In this document: in pieces, positions 8,566-14,865 of the stretch | How the letters are laid out: each line of letters opens with the position of its first letter | Numbering within the stretch: position 1 is the first letter of the stretch | Virus record (IMG/VR): IMGVR_UViG_3300043436_001183 | Span: 1 to 39,519 of that record | Direction: 5' to 3' (one strand) | DNA length: 39,519 nt | Source of the DNA: a virus | Translations under genes and position numbers: made by a program | The notes under the pieces: generated by a model | Seen by the model: the letters and a program-made list of their open reading frames with translations, nothing else | Database searches by the model: none | What the model was told of the DNA's origin: nothing

Positions 8566-8800
8566 CAGGGTTATCCACAGGACAGGGTATGGTAAGTAGA
8601 TTTCCACAGTTGGCACAGGTCCCATCAAGGTGCCACCAAGCTATATCATAATCCTCAAAGGATGCCATAATGTTGAACATAGTACAGCCACAAGTACAGG
8701 CGTGGATCGGGCCTAAGGCCCTCAGATCGGCTCCAAAGGGTGCAGGAAGGGTACTTCTGCGCCAGCCTAAAGATTGCAGGGTTGGTAGACGGAGCCGCAT
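8540..8800 (-). CDS. Zinc-ribbon protein conserved in actinophages, function unknown
   Basis: An 86-aa protein with paired cysteines (CTCGC and CANCG) around a conserved-looking core ASFEDYDIAWWHLDGTC, ending in a PVDNPDG turn. This pattern is familiar from small actinophage proteins of unknown role. The start at 8800 has a good AGGAGG about 10 bases upstream. The frame stays open to 8923, so longer forms of up to 127 aa with a basic N-terminus are possible. It is read together with the HNH gene that overlaps its end. Confidence 0.55.
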   Translation of the reverse strand: MRLRLPTLQSLGWRRSTLPAPFGADLRALGPIHACTCGCTMFNIMASFEDYDIAWWHLDGTCANCGNLLTIPCPVDNPDGPQANEY

Positions 8801-8925
8801 AGGTGTCGGGCCTCCTACCTCTCGGCCCGCCAAGGGCCGCTTACCGTTATTCGCCTTACGGCTCATATTGTACATACTTAACCCACCATTAAAGAATAAG
8901 ACACGCCGTGTGATATACTCCATCT
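8801..8925. promoter_or_regulatory. Divergent promoter region between the leftward pair and the replication operon
   Basis: This 125-bp gap holds a 16-bp motif at 8878-8893 that recurs exactly at 21357-21372. It also holds GTGTGATATACTCCAT at 8908-8923, whose near copy lies at 21125-21140. The TATACT at 8914-8919 ends six bases before the ATG at 8926, the spacing expected of a leaderless promoter. The elements are seen; their promoter role is inferred. Confidence 0.5.
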
Positions 8926-9351
8926 ATGACCAAGTGGCGCAACTGTAAACGGTGTGAAACTAAACGTCCCATCGAGGACTTCTACAAACACAGCCAATAT
9001 AAAGACGGGCGTATGTCGTGGTGTAAATTTTGCCACAATGATAAAGTTAGGGATACATACGACCCAGAGAAAAGAAAGAACTACCACCTAAAGCACTTAT
9101 ATGGGATTACCCTTGAAGACTACAATGAAAAGCTGGAGAGACAGGGTGGTGGATGTGCCATCTGTGGTATTAAAATTCCAGGTGGAAACGGAAAACATTT
9201 TTACGTAGATCATAACCACACCACTGGGCAGGTTAGAGATCTACTATGTCATAACTGTAATTTTGTTATTGGTTATGCAAAGGAAGACATTGAGATCCTT
9301 CGAGCAGTTGCTCGATACCTAGACGTTTGGAGCGGGCCATCACAACTTTAG
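8926..9351 (+). CDS. HNH endonuclease, recombination endonuclease VII-like (second copy)
   Basis: A 141-aa protein colinear with the one at 74-508: Cys pairs at 7/10, 33/36, 77/80 and 108/111 and the catalytic DHNH at 95-98. Expected to bind zinc and cleave branched DNA or a homing site. There is no ribosome-binding site; TATACT lies six bases upstream of the ATG, so it is probably translated from a leaderless message. Its end overlaps the TTG start of the proteasome-like gene by 25 bases. It is the first gene of the rightward replication block, so it may be a recent insertion at a module border. Confidence 0.85.
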   Translation: MTKWRNCKRCETKRPIEDFYKHSQYKDGRMSWCKFCHNDKVRDTYDPEKRKNYHLKHLYGITLEDYNEKLERQGGGCAICGIKIPGGNGKHFYVDHNHTTGQVRDLLCHNCNFVIGYAKEDIEILRAVARYLDVWSGPSQL

Positions 9352-9893
9352 TTGGAATCCAAGGACCTGACTTCGTTGTGATGGCAGCTGACTCACAGAT
9401 CACCGATAACGATCAACGCATCATATCTACTGCAACGCCCAAGATTATTCACATCGGGAACTACCTACTAGGTATCACGGGTGACTCACGACCAGGAGAT
9501 ATCCTCGCCTATAATTGGAAACCACCCACATACAAAGGTTACGATCCGGTGGAGTGGATGGGTAAGAGAATCTTGCCTAGTATCTTTGCTGCCTTTAAGG
9601 ATAATGGGTACGATCCATCCGACAAAGAGTCGAGCTACGCCTACCTCATAGCCTTTGATGGGATGTTATTTTCTATCGGATCAGATCTATCATTCAACGC
9701 CAGCGAACGAGGACTATTCTCGGCAGGTAGTGGTGGGGCATTTGCTCTAGGCTACCTCTACTCACTCAAGCCTGGATCGTATAAGTCTTTGTTGATGTCT
9801 AAGGTTGTGGCAGAGCGAGCAATAAAGATCGCGTCGGTGCTTGACGTAAACACCTGTCCTCCGATTCAATTAGTTACTCAACAGAAAGGATGA
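9327..9893 (+). CDS. Proteasome beta-subunit/HslV-like Ntn hydrolase
   Basis: A 188-aa homologue of the self-activating N-terminal-nucleophile peptidases. Removing five residues (MERAI) would expose TTLVGIQG, with Thr6 as Thr1. Asp22 sits exactly at mature position 17 (VVMAADSQIT), and Lys39 in PKIIHIG fits Lys33 with a one-residue insertion. GITG follows as in the family. SAGSGGAFALGYL fits the Ser129 loop, and Asp173 with Thr176 near the C-terminus fits Asp166/169. Its length is close to HslV (~175 aa mature) and below most 20S beta subunits. The start must be TTG because the next Met would delete Thr1; no clear ribosome-binding site precedes it. The substrate and any ATPase partner are unknown. 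Confidence 0.8.
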   Translation: MERAITTLVGIQGPDFVVMAADSQITDNDQRIISTATPKIIHIGNYLLGITGDSRPGDILAYNWKPPTYKGYDPVEWMGKRILPSIFAAFKDNGYDPSDKESSYAYLIAFDGMLFSIGSDLSFNASERGLFSAGSGGAFALGYLYSLKPGSYKSLLMSKVVAERAIKIASVLDVNTCPPIQLVTQQKG

Positions 9894-9985
9894 AGAAGAT
9901 GTTGAAGTTCGCATTTGGATTGCTTATTGGTTTCGTAGCAGCGTATGCTTTCGATGCTTGGCTAACACGCAGGGATCAGAAGTAA
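9890..9985 (+). CDS. 31-aa single-pass membrane protein
   Basis: The sequence MKKMLKFAFGLLIGFVAAYA begins a lysine-led transmembrane helix (residues ~5-22) followed by a short charged tail ending RRDQK. The ATG overlaps the stop of the proteasome-like gene (ATGA), and the stop overlaps the next ATG (TAATG). Such chained overlaps support real translation despite the small size. Topology is predicted N-in; the role is unknown, perhaps a membrane anchor or effector expressed with its neighbours. Confidence 0.55.
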   Translation: MKKMLKFAFGLLIGFVAAYAFDAWLTRRDQK

Positions 9986-10191
9986 TGGAAAAGACACTGA
10001 AGTATGCACTAGAGGAAGCGATACTATCTGGTCGTAGATCAGCAGCTCCATACATTATGGAGATAGAACTACGTGAACAGATTGCACAACACATTGAAGA
10101 TCAATATCTTCCTGTTGCATATGGCAAATACGAAGAAGGCTATAACGATGGCTTACAAAAAGCAGTAAAGATAGTAAGGAACCCGCAATGA
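9985..10191 (+). CDS. Small helical protein, function unknown
   Basis: A 68-aa acidic, mostly helical protein (MEKTLKYALEEAILSGRRSA, ending EEGYNDGLQKAVKIVRNPQ). The ATG at 9985 is chosen because it overlaps the previous stop; an in-frame TTG at 9958 would add nine residues that overlap the membrane-protein gene. The stop overlaps the start of the nuclease gene. I do not recognise a family. Its position suggests early or replication-associated expression. Confidence 0.55.
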   Translation: MEKTLKYALEEAILSGRRSAAPYIMEIELREQIAQHIEDQYLPVAYGKYEEGYNDGLQKAVKIVRNPQ

Positions 10192-11144
10192 TTACTGATC
10201 CGAAAGAACTACTATTAACAGTACTCCACGCTAAGGATGCTACTCGTGATCGTAGTACACAGACGCAGGTAGGCCCATCAGAGATAGGTGGTTGCCGTCG
10301 TAAGGTCTGGTACCGATTGAATGCACAGCCTCATACCAATGAGGATCAATCTAAACTTGCTGCAATTATGGGTACTGCTATCCACTCTGCAATCGAGGAA
10401 GCAATCGGACACCTAGATCCAGATGGCAAGGACTACCTTGTTGAAGCAGCAGTAGAACACGGTGATATGAAAGCACACGTGGATCTATTTATACCTAGCA
10501 CTGGTGCTGTCATTGACTGGAAAACTAGCAAGGTCAAGAACCTTAGCTACTTCCCATCAAAGCAACAGCGTTGGCAGGTGCAGGTCTATGGCTATCTACT
10601 ATCGAAGAATGGTCACACAGTTAACACTGTGAATCTAGTTGCTATCGCTCGTGATGGAGCTGAAAAGGATGTCAAGGTCCACTCAGAACCCTACGATGAA
10701 GCTATTGCGTTAGAGGCTTTGGAATGGTTAACTCAGGTCAAGGCAATGACCACAGCGCCAGAGCCTGAGAAGGATGAATCCTTCTGCAAACTTTACTGCC
10801 AGTACTACGACGCATCAGGTCAGATGGGATGCGTTGGATTAAAAAAAGAACATATCGTCCTTAGTGAAGTAGTGATTGAGGACGAAGAAGTTGACAAGAA
10901 CGCATTGCACTTTTTACAATTAGATGCAAAGATTAAAGAGTTAGAAACACAAAGAGATTCAATCAAGACTTCTTTTGAAGGTACTACCGGTGTTACAGCT
11001 AGTGGTATTGAAATCAGTTGGACAAAGGTTAAAGGTCGTGAGACAGTTGACAAAGATAAAGTTAAAGAACTTATTGGTTATGTCCCAGTAAGTGTTGGAC
11101 AGGAAACAGCAAGGCTCAACATCAAACCAAGTGGAGGAAAGTAA
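10188..11144 (+). CDS. PD-(D/E)XK nuclease, Cas4/RecB-like exonuclease
   Basis: A 318-aa nuclease likely to process DNA ends during recombination-dependent replication. The motifs are visible in order: GGCRRKVWYR with C36, GTAIH (H66), HVDL (D99), VIDWKTSK (D110/K112) and QVQVYGYLL. The cluster FCKLYC with a later Cys in GQMGC, together with C36, would give the four cysteines that hold an iron-sulfur cluster in Cas4/AddB-type enzymes. The C-terminal ~80 residues form a helical region with a GIEISWTKVKG strand. The ATGA overlap with the previous gene shows operon membership. No CRISPR array is seen nearby, so a recombination role is preferred over spacer acquisition. Confidence 0.8.
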   Translation: MITDPKELLLTVLHAKDATRDRSTQTQVGPSEIGGCRRKVWYRLNAQPHTNEDQSKLAAIMGTAIHSAIEEAIGHLDPDGKDYLVEAAVEHGDMKAHVDLFIPSTGAVIDWKTSKVKNLSYFPSKQQRWQVQVYGYLLSKNGHTVNTVNLVAIARDGAEKDVKVHSEPYDEAIALEALEWLTQVKAMTTAPEPEKDESFCKLYCQYYDASGQMGCVGLKKEHIVLSEVVIEDEEVDKNALHFLQLDAKIKELETQRDSIKTSFEGTTGVTASGIEISWTKVKGRETVDKDKVKELIGYVPVSVGQETARLNIKPSGGK

Positions 11145-11498
11145 ATGGCTACAGAAGGAACAAAGTTCCAGGTTAACTACAAGTTAGCAGATGGAACACT
11201 CATCAATCTCTATGCTGCAACAGTTTCTGAATTAGAAGCAGGACTATCTGATATCGCAATGAATGCAGCTAACATCAAGGCAACAGCAATCGAACTCGGT
11301 GGTGGTGCATCAGCACCAACAGTGGCATCAGTTGCTCAGGCTTTTAATGCAACACCAGTATCAGGTGATACACCTAGCTGCCGTCACGGTGCAATGAACT
11401 ATCGTGAAGGTACATCAGCACGAGGACCTTGGAAGGCTCATATGTGTTCAGCACCAAAGGGTGCTATGGACAAGTGCGACCCTATCTTTATGCGATAA
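11145..11498 (+). CDS. Conserved actinophage protein with a C-terminal Cys/His motif
   Basis: A 117-aa protein starting directly after the nuclease stop, with GGAGGAAAGTAA just upstream. The N-terminal ~55 residues read as a small beta-alpha domain (FQVNYKLADGTLINLYAATV). A linker leads to a C-terminal motif CRHGAMNYREGTSARGPWKA, then C and CDPIFMR, which probably binds zinc. I know this C-terminal pattern from other actinophage replication regions, where its function is undefined; a single-stranded-DNA or protein-binding role is possible but unproven. Confidence 0.6.
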   Translation: MATEGTKFQVNYKLADGTLINLYAATVSELEAGLSDIAMNAANIKATAIELGGGASAPTVASVAQAFNATPVSGDTPSCRHGAMNYREGTSARGPWKAHMCSAPKGAMDKCDPIFMR

Positions 11499-11499
11499 A

Positions 11500-11766
11500 A
11501 TGAGGGAGCCAGCAAAGTACGAGGCTCCGTTATGTGCAAGTGTAGGTGGAGATTTCTGGTTTCCTGAAAAGGAATCCGGAGGTTCCAATAGTACCGAAAT
11601 GGTTATGGCTAAATCTATTTGTAGAAGATGCCCACATCAAGCAGAGTGTGCTGAGTGGGGAATACAGAATGAAAGTCACGGCATTTGGGGAGGCATCACT
11701 GAGGGTGAACGCAGGTTCATCCGACGTCAACGAAAGATAACAATCAAGGAGGAACGAATTGCTTGA
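11500..11766 (+). CDS. WhiB-family iron-sulfur transcriptional regulator
   Basis: An 88-aa protein with all WhiB hallmarks: four cluster-binding cysteines C12, C41, C44 and C50 (LC, then CRRCPHQAEC), the GIWGG turn at 61-65 and a basic C-terminal segment (RRFIRRQRK) for DNA contact. WhiB proteins bind region 4 of the housekeeping sigma factor and change promoter choice; phage versions are known to interfere with host WhiB genes. The ATG at 11500 lies one base after the preceding stop. The family is confined to Actinobacteria and their phages, so it is the strongest host indicator here. Confidence 0.92.
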   Translation: MREPAKYEAPLCASVGGDFWFPEKESGGSNSTEMVMAKSICRRCPHQAECAEWGIQNESHGIWGGITEGERRFIRRQRKITIKEERIA

Positions 11767-12619
11767 TCTATCCCGCGCTTGGGGTGGTGTGCTTACCAAA
11801 GCAACACCATTACCTGACGTGTGGAAACCTTTAGGGGTTAAGCAGATCAGATTCAGACGTGGACAAGTGTGTATGGTGGCAGCAGCACCGAATGCAGGTA
11901 AGTCTATGTTTGCTTTGATCTATGCGATCAAGTCAGAAGTTCCAACCTTATTCTTTTCAGCCGATACTGACACTACAACTGTGATGATGAGAGCTGCTGC
12001 TCACACATCTGGTCACTCACAGTTATCGGTAGAAGCTAATCTTTCCAAGGATACTCACTACTACGACAAACGTTTTGAGAAGTTAAAGCACATCAAGTGG
12101 GTCTTTGATTCATCACCGTCACTAGATGATATTGAGTTAGAGATCAAGGCTTATGTAGAACTGTATGGAAAAGCACCAGAGTTGATTGTGATAGACAACC
12201 TAATGAACGTTGCAGCAGAGACTGACAACGAGTGGGCTGGACTACGTGCAATTATGATGGAGCTACACGATATGGCTCGTAAGACTGAGGCTTGTGTACT
12301 TGTGCTACATCACGTATCAGAGCAGAGTGAGTATGGAAACCCTACTAATCCATCAGCACGACGTGCAATTCACGGTAAGGTAAGCCAACTACCGGCGTTG
12401 ATCCTAACGCTGGGCTATGATCCACAACAGGCAACCCTCAAGGTTGCTGCGGTAAAGAATAGATTTGGACCACACACTGCCGACGCATCAGATTATGCAA
12501 CGCTCTATGTAAACTATGCAGCGTGTCAGATCACAGACGATCCTGTCTGGGGTAATATGTTTAGAAAAGATCAGCACTATGGATATGGCGGAGGATATAA
12601 TGTCGAAGCAGCAAACTGA
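11759..12619 (+). CDS. RecA/DnaB-like SF4 ATPase, putative replicative helicase
   Basis: A 286-aa ATPase. The Walker A motif is AAPNAGKS (42-49), the Walker B segment is LIVIDNLMN (142-150), and the sensor-like histidines are in VLHHVSE. A QLPALILTLGYD block followed by VAAVKNRFG matches the C-terminal domain of DnaB/gp4-type enzymes. The length corresponds to the RecA core alone, so no DnaB N-terminal domain is present. The start is TTG with an excellent AAGGAGG six bases upstream, overlapping the end of whiB. It probably unwinds DNA together with the split primase downstream. Confidence 0.82.
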   Translation: MLDLSRAWGGVLTKATPLPDVWKPLGVKQIRFRRGQVCMVAAAPNAGKSMFALIYAIKSEVPTLFFSADTDTTTVMMRAAAHTSGHSQLSVEANLSKDTHYYDKRFEKLKHIKWVFDSSPSLDDIELEIKAYVELYGKAPELIVIDNLMNVAAETDNEWAGLRAIMMELHDMARKTEACVLVLHHVSEQSEYGNPTNPSARRAIHGKVSQLPALILTLGYDPQQATLKVAAVKNRFGPHTADASDYATLYVNYAACQITDDPVWGNMFRKDQHYGYGGGYNVEAAN

Positions 12620-12761
12620 GATTCAGTACTTGAAGAATGAGATCAATCAGTTGCGTAATGATATGCGTAACCTTATCCTTGTGCTGATAGACCTAAAGAT
12701 TCTCAAGGTAACTACCGATGAGAATGGTAAAGCAGTCTACGATACAGGCGCCAATGGCTAA
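12600..12761 (+). CDS. Short coiled-coil protein
   Basis: A 53-aa protein with a clear heptad-like helix (QTEIQYLKNEINQLRNDMRN) followed by LILVLIDLKILKV and a short Gly/Asp tail. CGGAGG lies six bases before the ATG at 12600, inside the end of the helicase gene, so translation is coupled. It overlaps the following nuclease gene by 8 bases. It may help a neighbour to oligomerise; the role is unknown. Confidence 0.6.
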   Translation: MSKQQTEIQYLKNEINQLRNDMRNLILVLIDLKILKVTTDENGKAVYDTGANG

Positions 12762-13104
12762 TCCTAATGGACGCAAGGGTGCTCAGTTCGAGACCGATGT
12801 AATGAAATTCCTACGGTCAGTTGGCGTGTTAGCTGAAAGGTTAACCAAGGCTGGCAGTAAGGATGAAGGGGATCTGGTGTGCGTAGTCGCGGGAAAGACT
12901 TACATACTAGAACTCAAGAATAGAAAGGCCCTGAGCTTGCCAGAGTTCTGGGCTGAGGCCGAAGTTGAGGCGCTTAATTATGCTAAGGCTCGTGGTATTG
13001 GGGAAGTGCCATTGCATTATGTTGTAGTTAAGCGTCGCAACTCCGGTATAGATAAGGCTTGGGTCATTCAGGACCTAGAACAGTGGATCAAGGAGAAGCA
13101 ATGA
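12754..13104 (+). CDS. Holliday-junction-resolvase-like PD-(D/E)XK nuclease
   Basis: A 116-aa protein with the compact Hjc/VRR-type nuclease pattern: an N-terminal helix with GRKGAQFETDVMKFLRSVGV (the family glutamate in FE), then LTKAGSKDEGDLV (the catalytic aspartate in GD) and YILELKNRK (E-x-K). It likely resolves branched replication intermediates before packaging. The ATG at 12754 is preferred over an in-frame upstream ATG because it begins the conserved NPNGRKGAQFE segment. Its stop overlaps the next start (ATGA). Confidence 0.72.
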   Translation: MANPNGRKGAQFETDVMKFLRSVGVLAERLTKAGSKDEGDLVCVVAGKTYILELKNRKALSLPEFWAEAEVEALNYAKARGIGEVPLHYVVVKRRNSGIDKAWVIQDLEQWIKEKQ

Positions 13105-13310
13105 TTGACAGACCACCTGAATATGGGATGACCTGCCATTGTGGTATGCGGATAACTGGCACCAACGAAAAAGGTGTTGTTAGTTTATTCAAGAAGCATT
13201 ATACGTCTGGTGAATACCACGTTGCATACGAAGAGATTCAAAATTATTCAACAAAGTCTACGCAAGAAATTGTAGTAGACAAGGCAATAGCACAAAGGGA
13301 GAAAAAATGA
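13101..13310 (+). CDS. Small protein with an N-terminal CxC motif
   Basis: A 69-aa protein with YGMTCHCGMRITG near the N-terminus, followed by LFKKHYTSGEYH, a half-finger-like C-x-C/H-x-H arrangement that could bind zinc. AAGGAG precedes the ATG, which overlaps the nuclease stop. The C-terminal half is polar and probably flexible. No family is recognised. Confidence 0.55.
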   Translation: MIDRPPEYGMTCHCGMRITGTNEKGVVSLFKKHYTSGEYHVAYEEIQNYSTKSTQEIVVDKAIAQREKK

Positions 13311-13447
13311 CACCAGTACCAGAAGGAAAGATCACCACCACTTCAACGTGGAAAGAACCAGAGTCTAAGATCGAAGAAGCAATCAAAGAAGCTGATGCTG
13401 AAGAAGCAACAGAGGAGTACCTACCAGATGAAGTGGTAGAGCAATGA
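13307..13447 (+). CDS. 46-aa acidic protein
   Basis: A short, strongly acidic protein (for example KIEEAIKEADAEEATEEYLP) that starts in an ATGA overlap with the previous stop and ends in another ATGA overlap with the next start. AAGGGAG lies just upstream. Such acidic miniature proteins may mimic DNA or bind nucleic-acid proteins, but nothing specific supports this here. The chained overlaps are the main evidence that it is translated. Confidence 0.5.
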   Translation: MTPVPEGKITTTSTWKEPESKIEEAIKEADAEEATEEYLPDEVVEQ

Positions 13448-13596
13448 TCTGCGAATCTTGCCTTAAAGCAGGTGAAGAGAACTCACTTAACCACGTCAAG
13501 CGTGCCACACACTGGCACGAGAAGTGCAGAGGATGTGAATGCCAGCACAAGACTGGGCAAGGATACGTAAGAACAAGCGTTACAAAGGCGACCTAG
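13444..13596 (+). CDS. 50-aa zinc-finger-like protein
   Basis: The motif CESC at residues 3-6, a central RATHWHEKCRGCECQHK and a basic C-terminus form a plausible C2-C2/H zinc site. Its last 58 bases overlap the start of the primase zinc-domain gene at 13539 in another frame. The ATG overlaps the preceding stop. It may assist the primase or bind DNA; that is inference from location. Confidence 0.5.
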   Translation: MICESCLKAGEENSLNHVKRATHWHEKCRGCECQHKTGQGYVRTSVTKAT

Positions 13597-13916
13597 ACGC
13601 TACTGCTGTACCCATAGGAGCAATCATTGCCCACTATGGTGGTGAAGTAAGAGAAGGTAAGGCAGTAGCAGTACGGTGTGCTCTGCACTCTGACTCACGT
13701 AGGTCTGCTGTTATGAACACAGTGGACAATTTATATTTCTGCCATACCTGCGGTAAGGGTGGCAACGCAGTCAGCATTGTCTGCATACTAGAGAACTTGG
13801 AGTTTAAGGATGGCCTCAAACGTGCAGTCGAAATTGCTAAGGGAAGCGGCGCAGCGATACGCACAGGAGGTAAGTCCGGAAGCACTCGTCGTGCTAGCAG
13901 AACGTGGGATATCTGA
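13539..13916 (+). CDS. DNA primase, CHC2 zinc-binding domain (part 1 of a split primase)
   Basis: A 125-aa protein matching the N-terminal zinc domain of DnaG-type primases: C47-x2-H50 in RCALHSD and C68-x2-C71 in YFCHTCGKGG, followed by the helix IVCILENLEFKDGLKRAVEI. This domain recognises the priming site. The catalytic TOPRIM domain lies in the next gene, shifted by +1 and overlapping by 107 bp. The final ~25 residues (GKSGSTRRASRTWDI) look non-conserved. Either the two are separate subunits or a +1 frameshift joins them. The starting ATG lies inside the preceding miniature gene. Confidence 0.8.
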   Translation: MPAQDWARIRKNKRYKGDLDATAVPIGAIIAHYGGEVREGKAVAVRCALHSDSRRSAVMNTVDNLYFCHTCGKGGNAVSIVCILENLEFKDGLKRAVEIAKGSGAAIRTGGKSGSTRRASRTWDI

Positions 13917-14463
13917 AGAGGTAGCAGCACGCTTTCAGCTAGGCACAGTGACAGATCCCATCAATGGTCACGAGATGTATGAGGGATGGATCTCTATTCC
14001 CTACATCACCGCACTTGATATGTGCGTAGGCTACAAGTTTCGTAGGTTAGATGATGCTAAGCCTAAGTATGGCAGTCCAGTAGGGCAGAAGGCTCACCTC
14101 TATAACGTTGAAGATACCCTGTCTATGTCACCACATATTGTGGTCTGCGAAGGTGAGTTAGATACAGTCATTACTAGCGGGGTACTGGGTATCCCAGCAG
14201 TAGGTGTACCAGGAGTGCAGGCGTGGAAGCCACACTTTGCTAAGTTATTTACAGGTTACGACACAGTTTATATCGTAGGTGATAATGACATCAAGGAAGA
14301 TGGCACCAACCCTGGAGCTGAGTTCTCCAAGCGTGTCGCCGGTGAGATAATTAACTCACAAATTGTTACACTACCTCCAGGTATGGACATCAATGACTAC
14401 TACCTAGCACACGGAGCTGATGCTACGCGAGCTTTGCTAGTGGGTGAATCGAAGGGTGAGTAG
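13810..14463 (+). CDS. DNA primase, TOPRIM catalytic domain (part 2 of a split primase)
   Basis: A 217-aa protein beginning with the helix usually found between the zinc and catalytic domains (ALVVLAERGISEEVAARFQL). The RNA-polymerase-like part follows, and then TOPRIM: VVCEGELD (E114) and IVGDNDIKEDG (D158/D160). It ends with MDINDYYLAHGAD, as in DnaG relatives. No helicase-binding domain is present. The ATG at 13810 has only a weak AAGGA upstream. The reading frame is +1 relative to the zinc-domain gene. It is expected to make RNA primers for the phage fork. Confidence 0.8.
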   Translation: MASNVQSKLLREAAQRYAQEVSPEALVVLAERGISEEVAARFQLGTVTDPINGHEMYEGWISIPYITALDMCVGYKFRRLDDAKPKYGSPVGQKAHLYNVEDTLSMSPHIVVCEGELDTVITSGVLGIPAVGVPGVQAWKPHFAKLFTGYDTVYIVGDNDIKEDGTNPGAEFSKRVAGEIINSQIVTLPPGMDINDYYLAHGADATRALLVGESKGE

Positions 14464-14469
14464 AGACGA

Positions 14470-14865
14470 ATGGCAACAGATGATACAGATTTTGCAGCAT
14501 ATGGGCTTCCAGATCCTAGAAGTGGATATGGCAACAGAGACTATGCTGATTCGACCTACCGAGACAAGATAGAACCAGAGTTTATTGCAGATGTATGGCG
14601 CATTATGGATACAGCAGGCAATCTACTCATTCGTAAGCACCACGATTACGGTCCAAAGAACATTGCTCAGTCACCAGGTGGACCACTTAATGGTCTGCGT
14701 GTACGTATGTGGGATAAGATAGCTCGCATCAATAACCTCGTTGACTCTGATGTCAACCCTTCTAATGAGTCCTTGCGTGATAGCTTCCTTGATCTACTTA
14801 ACTACAGTGCTATTGCAATGATGGTACTTGATGGTAAGTGGCCTGAGGTACCGGAGAATGACTGA
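14470..14865 (+). CDS. DUF1599/Nmad1-like protein
   Basis: A 131-aa helical protein with the pattern KHHDYGPKNIAQSPGGPLN, then VRMWDKIARINNLVD and SLRDSFLDLLNYSAIAMMVL. This matches the nucleotide-modification-associated domain (DUF1599), a relative of all-alpha nucleotide pyrophosphohydrolases. Such proteins are common in phage nucleotide-metabolism blocks and may act on modified or non-canonical nucleotides. Conserved acidic and histidine residues are present, but the substrate cannot be read from sequence. The next gene starts inside its last codons. Confidence 0.65.
   Translation: MATDDTDFAAYGLPDPRSGYGNRDYADSTYRDKIEPEFIADVWRIMDTAGNLLIRKHHDYGPKNIAQSPGGPLNGLRVRMWDKIARINNLVDSDVNPSNESLRDSFLDLLNYSAIAMMVLDGKWPEVPEND

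Noticed and set aside
10188-11144. Cas4-like nuclease as part of a CRISPR system.
   Set aside because: No repeat array or other Cas gene is present; it lies in a phage recombination operon.
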